Below are positions 22,688 to 24,844 of a stretch of DNA of 24,844 nt, piece by piece. Origin of the DNA: CAJXVY01 sp031580995 (GTDB taxonomy: Bacteria > Actinomycetota > Actinomycetes > Actinomycetales > Microbacteriaceae); NCBI GenBank assembly GCA_031580995.1, contig JAVLCC010000014.1:1-24844 (forward strand), in the 5' to 3' direction. Position numbers and translations under genes: made by a program. Positions within the stretch are counted from its first letter, which is position 1, and every line of letters begins with the position of its first letter. A model generated the notes under the pieces. The model had not been told where the DNA came from. It made no database searches and was given only the letters and a program-made list of their open reading frames with translations.

Positions 22688-23164
22688 TTATCCATATGTG
22701 TCTCTTGGACCCCTGCCAGGGACAGATCGGCTACCTTTTTTCCAAGATGGGGCTTGTGGTGAATGAAACTTGATTTCGCGAATTTCTAAACTCGGATAGC
22801 TACTATTCACCTCTGCTAAAACTTGACTGGACATCAACCTCATTTGAGTTGCCCAAGCAGTTGAATTGCAATCAACGTGCAGAACTGAGTTTTCTAAAGA
22901 GGAGGGTGTGCAGGCGTTGGCGACATCCACTCCTACGATGTTTGACCACGAGACAAAAAGCTCAGCTTTGCTGAGTTGTTGATTCCAATTGAATTCACCA
23001 ACTAGCTGATCAATTCCAGCAGAGAGTTTTATAGGGTCGCGGTTAGCATCAAAGGGTTGCGAGTTGCTTTTTGCTTTTTTGTTTTGCTTTTTTTGATCAT
23101 AAGAAGTTTTGCCGCTAAAGGTTCTAAGCATTTCTTGATAAAAACTAATCGCATAGTCACTCAA
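22688..23164 (-). CDS. DUF721 / DciA-like protein
   Basis: This 158-residue protein has a basic, lysine-rich N-terminal part (about 17-45) and a DUF721 domain (about 50-150). Visible family features are VSWSNIVGVDVANACTP and LHVDCNSTAWATQMRLM. DUF721 proteins include DciA, which helps load the replicative helicase in bacteria that lack DnaC; this fits the origin-proximal position next to recF and dnaN. The first start is TTG at 23164, overlapping the recF stop by 8 nt and preceded by a purine-rich GAGGCGG. An ATG at 23131 would give a protein shorter by 11 residues but has no better ribosome site. Confidence 0.88.
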   Translation of the reverse strand: MSDYAISFYQEMLRTFSGKTSYDQKKQNKKAKSNSQPFDANRDPIKLSAGIDQLVGEFNWNQQLSKAELFVSWSNIVGVDVANACTPSSLENSVLHVDCNSTAWATQMRLMSSQVLAEVNSSYPSLEIREIKFHSPQAPSWKKGSRSVPGRGPRDTYG

Positions 23165-24266
23165 CTTGACCGCCTCTGATAGTAAACCTGGTTGCCTCTG
23201 ATGTTAGAGGAACATCGGCTTCAACCGCAGCAGTTATCAACACCTGCTCATATCCATCTATGAACTGGGTCAAAGCCTCTCTTCGGGAGGTATCTAAAAC
23301 ACTAAAAACATCATCCAAGATCATTACCGGTTTACCCAACGAAGATGCGTCGGTAATCAATTCAGCGCTGGCCAATTTCATTGATAAGGCTAAAGACCAA
23401 GCTTCTCCCTGGGATGCGTGCTCTTTGGCGGAAAGTCCATTTAGTTGAATCAGCAATTCATCTCTTTGAGGGCCCAAAAGTGTCACCCCTCTGTCCATCT
23501 CGTCTTTTTTGAAATTCTCAACTGCTTTGGATAACTCTGCAGCTATTTGTTCGGTTGAAAGATCTTCATAATCAACATCTATTGAACCCTGCTGAGAAAT
23601 TTGAATATCGCTTTGTGACTGAGAGATTTGTGAGTACTTTTGCTGGATTCTAGGTAATAGCGAGGTTATTAGTTGCTGCCTGTTCTGAATTATTTTTGAA
23701 CCAATGGTGACAAGTTGTTCATTCCATAATTCCAGTGTCGATAAATCCACATTGGATTTTCCCCGTGCTGATTTCAGCAAAGCATTTCTTTGTTTCAACA
23801 CCCGTTCGTAATCTTGCAGAGTTTGGTAATAACTGGGTCTTAGTTGAACTGCCAGGTCATTGAGAAAAGCTCTCCTGGTCGAAGGATCTCGTCTTATTAG
23901 GTCTATGTCTTCGGGGCTAAAAATGACAGTGGTTAATGCTCCAAGGATTTCCGATGATTTCTTAACCAAATTTCCATTGATGCTGTGACGATTAGCTGAA
24001 TCTTTATTTAGTTCAATACCTAGTTTTAGCTTTTTTCCGGAATTCTCTAATTCGATGCCAATTGAGGCTTGTTTCTCTTCGTTTTTTATTAGGGCTGAGG
24101 ATGAACTTCTGTGGGATGAAAGTGTTGAGCAATATCGAATTGCCTCCACAAGGTTGGTTTTCCCTTGACCGTTTTTACCTATAAGCAGATTTACACCAGT
24201 TACTAGTTCAATGCTTAGCTGTTCATAATTTCTGTAATTTGCTAACGATAGAGAAGTAACCCGCAT
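23157..24266 (-). CDS. recF: DNA replication and repair protein RecF
   Basis: This is an SMC-like ATPase of 369 residues that loads RecA at single-strand gaps with RecO and RecR. Walker A is GKNGQGKT (30-37), the signature SQGEAWSLALSMKLA begins at 285, and Walker B VMILDDVF is at 314-321. The family segments FSPEDIDLIRRDPSTRR (116-132) and LGPQRDE (264-270) are intact. The ATG overlaps the dnaN TAA by one nucleotide, so translation is coupled. The gnd gene that many actinobacteria carry between dnaN and recF is absent here. Confidence 0.97.
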   Translation of the reverse strand: MRVTSLSLANYRNYEQLSIELVTGVNLLIGKNGQGKTNLVEAIRYCSTLSSHRSSSSALIKNEEKQASIGIELENSGKKLKLGIELNKDSANRHSINGNLVKKSSEILGALTTVIFSPEDIDLIRRDPSTRRAFLNDLAVQLRPSYYQTLQDYERVLKQRNALLKSARGKSNVDLSTLELWNEQLVTIGSKIIQNRQQLITSLLPRIQQKYSQISQSQSDIQISQQGSIDVDYEDLSTEQIAAELSKAVENFKKDEMDRGVTLLGPQRDELLIQLNGLSAKEHASQGEAWSLALSMKLASAELITDASSLGKPVMILDDVFSVLDTSRREALTQFIDGYEQVLITAAVEADVPLTSEATRFTIRGGQVE

Positions 24267-24844
24267 TAGTTTTCATCGAGCAGGTTTGGTTGTAGTAGAT
24301 ATTTGAATTCTCCAGCTTTGTCACCTTTTTCTGTGAACATAAGAGGTCCTGGTTTAGTTGGATTTTGTTGATTTTTTGTAAATCCAAAACTCACGTGATC
24401 AGTAGTCATACCGCTCAAACCATCAAGAACAAACTGTGGTTTCAAAGAAACACCTGTCTCCTCGCCCATGAGATCAATGGCTACATCTTCAGATGCTTGA
24501 GCTGTCTCACTAGTGATTGATTTGATGTTTACTGCGTCTGTAGAAAAGTTATATCGAATTGGGTTATCTCCCTCGACTACCAGCGAAACTCGTTTTGTTG
24601 CCTCAACAATTTCATCAACACTGGCTATGGCTTCATGCTCTATTGATTCAGGGAAAAGACTCAAAACAGCCGGAAAATTACCCTTTAGTAAAACTGAGGT
24701 GACACTTTTATCGTTGGCTGAGAAGGCAACCATTTGTCGTTCTTCTGTTTTTTCGATTGAAATGGATAGAGATCCTTGGTTTGAAAACGTCCGTGCGATT
24801 TCTTGAAGTGTTCTTGCAGGGATTAATACTGAATCTGAAATTGA
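24266..24844 (-). CDS. dnaN: DNA polymerase III beta subunit (sliding clamp), partial at 5' end
   Basis: These are the C-terminal 192 residues of the beta clamp, open through the right window edge, so the N-terminal half is not visible. The fragment starts in domain two with SDSVLIPARTLQEIARTF and continues through the conserved strand-helix pattern. It ends with SFGFTKNQQNPTKPGPLMF and the terminal YLLQPNLL, corresponding to the usual YLLMP(V/M)RL ending. An internal ATG at 24733 is not the real start, because the upstream codons continue the same homologous frame. The position next to recF indicates that dnaA and the origin lie to the right. Confidence 0.96.
   Translation of the reverse strand, partial: SISDSVLIPARTLQEIARTFSNQGSLSISIEKTEERQMVAFSANDKSVTSVLLKGNFPAVLSLFPESIEHEAIASVDEIVEATKRVSLVVEGDNPIRYNFSTDAVNIKSITSETAQASEDVAIDLMGEETGVSLKPQFVLDGLSGMTTDHVSFGFTKNQQNPTKPGPLMFTEKGDKAGEFKYLLQPNLLDEN

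Noticed and set aside
22671..22690. Possible terminator hairpin behind the DUF721 gene
   Set aside because: The stem is short (eight pairs with a mismatch on the relevant minus strand), overlaps the stop codon and lacks a following T run.
24266..24844. Replication origin or DnaA-box cluster near dnaN
   Set aside because: The visible sequence is entirely coding for dnaN; the origin would lie beyond the right edge.

Overview
The window looks like a chromosome segment of a small-genome actinobacterium close to its replication origin. Pointers are the block dnaN-recF-DUF721/DciA-gyrB-gyrA-DUF3566-tRNA-Ile-tRNA-Ala (all minus strand), the actinobacterial DUF3566 membrane protein between gyrA and the tRNAs, and an ABC/IclR/MFS gene set typical of Microbacteriaceae. 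Base composition is much closer to balanced than in most Actinobacteria, and genes are packed with 0-15 nt gaps or 4-nt overlaps. A freshwater Luna-type Microbacteriaceae (Rhodoluna/Aquiluna relatives) is my inference; no marker in the window proves it.

Left part (1-4561). A four-gene minus-strand operon encodes an osmoprotectant (glycine betaine/choline/carnitine type) ABC importer: binding lipoprotein, permease, ATPase with CBS-like tail, and a second permease cut by the window edge. A divergent IclR-type regulator follows, with an inverted repeat in the shared promoter region. Then comes tRNA-Pro(CGG) on the minus strand.

Middle (4571-12396). A GNAT N-acetyltransferase of the spermidine/diamine type lies downstream of a three-gene beta-oxidation operon: acyl-CoA oxidase-like flavoprotein, thiolase, and bifunctional enoyl-CoA hydratase/3-hydroxyacyl-CoA dehydrogenase. 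Divergent from it are a DUF427 gene and a LON substrate-binding-domain gene. A stand-alone enoyl-CoA hydratase converges on them.

Central-right (12472-17584). The most interesting unit is a plus-strand operon of a 90-residue winged-helix regulator, an SbtA-type sodium/bicarbonate symporter, a PII-like SbtB partner that lacks the cyanobacterial C-terminal cysteine loop, and a LysE-type exporter. The first three genes overlap by 4 nt each. Then follow an MFS transporter, a ferritin-like DUF2202 lipoprotein with a strong terminator, a nitroreductase with a bidirectional terminator, and tRNA-Ala and tRNA-Ile.

Right (17747-24844). The replication/topology block runs DUF3566, gyrA, gyrB, dciA-like, recF and partial dnaN. 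The origin itself probably lies beyond the right edge.

Several single genes share a promoter layout with a 16-bp spacer and a -10 hexamer ending 6-7 nt before the start codon, which suggests leaderless transcripts. I found no mobile element, CRISPR array, rRNA or prophage. No gene-free stretch exceeds about 210 nt.
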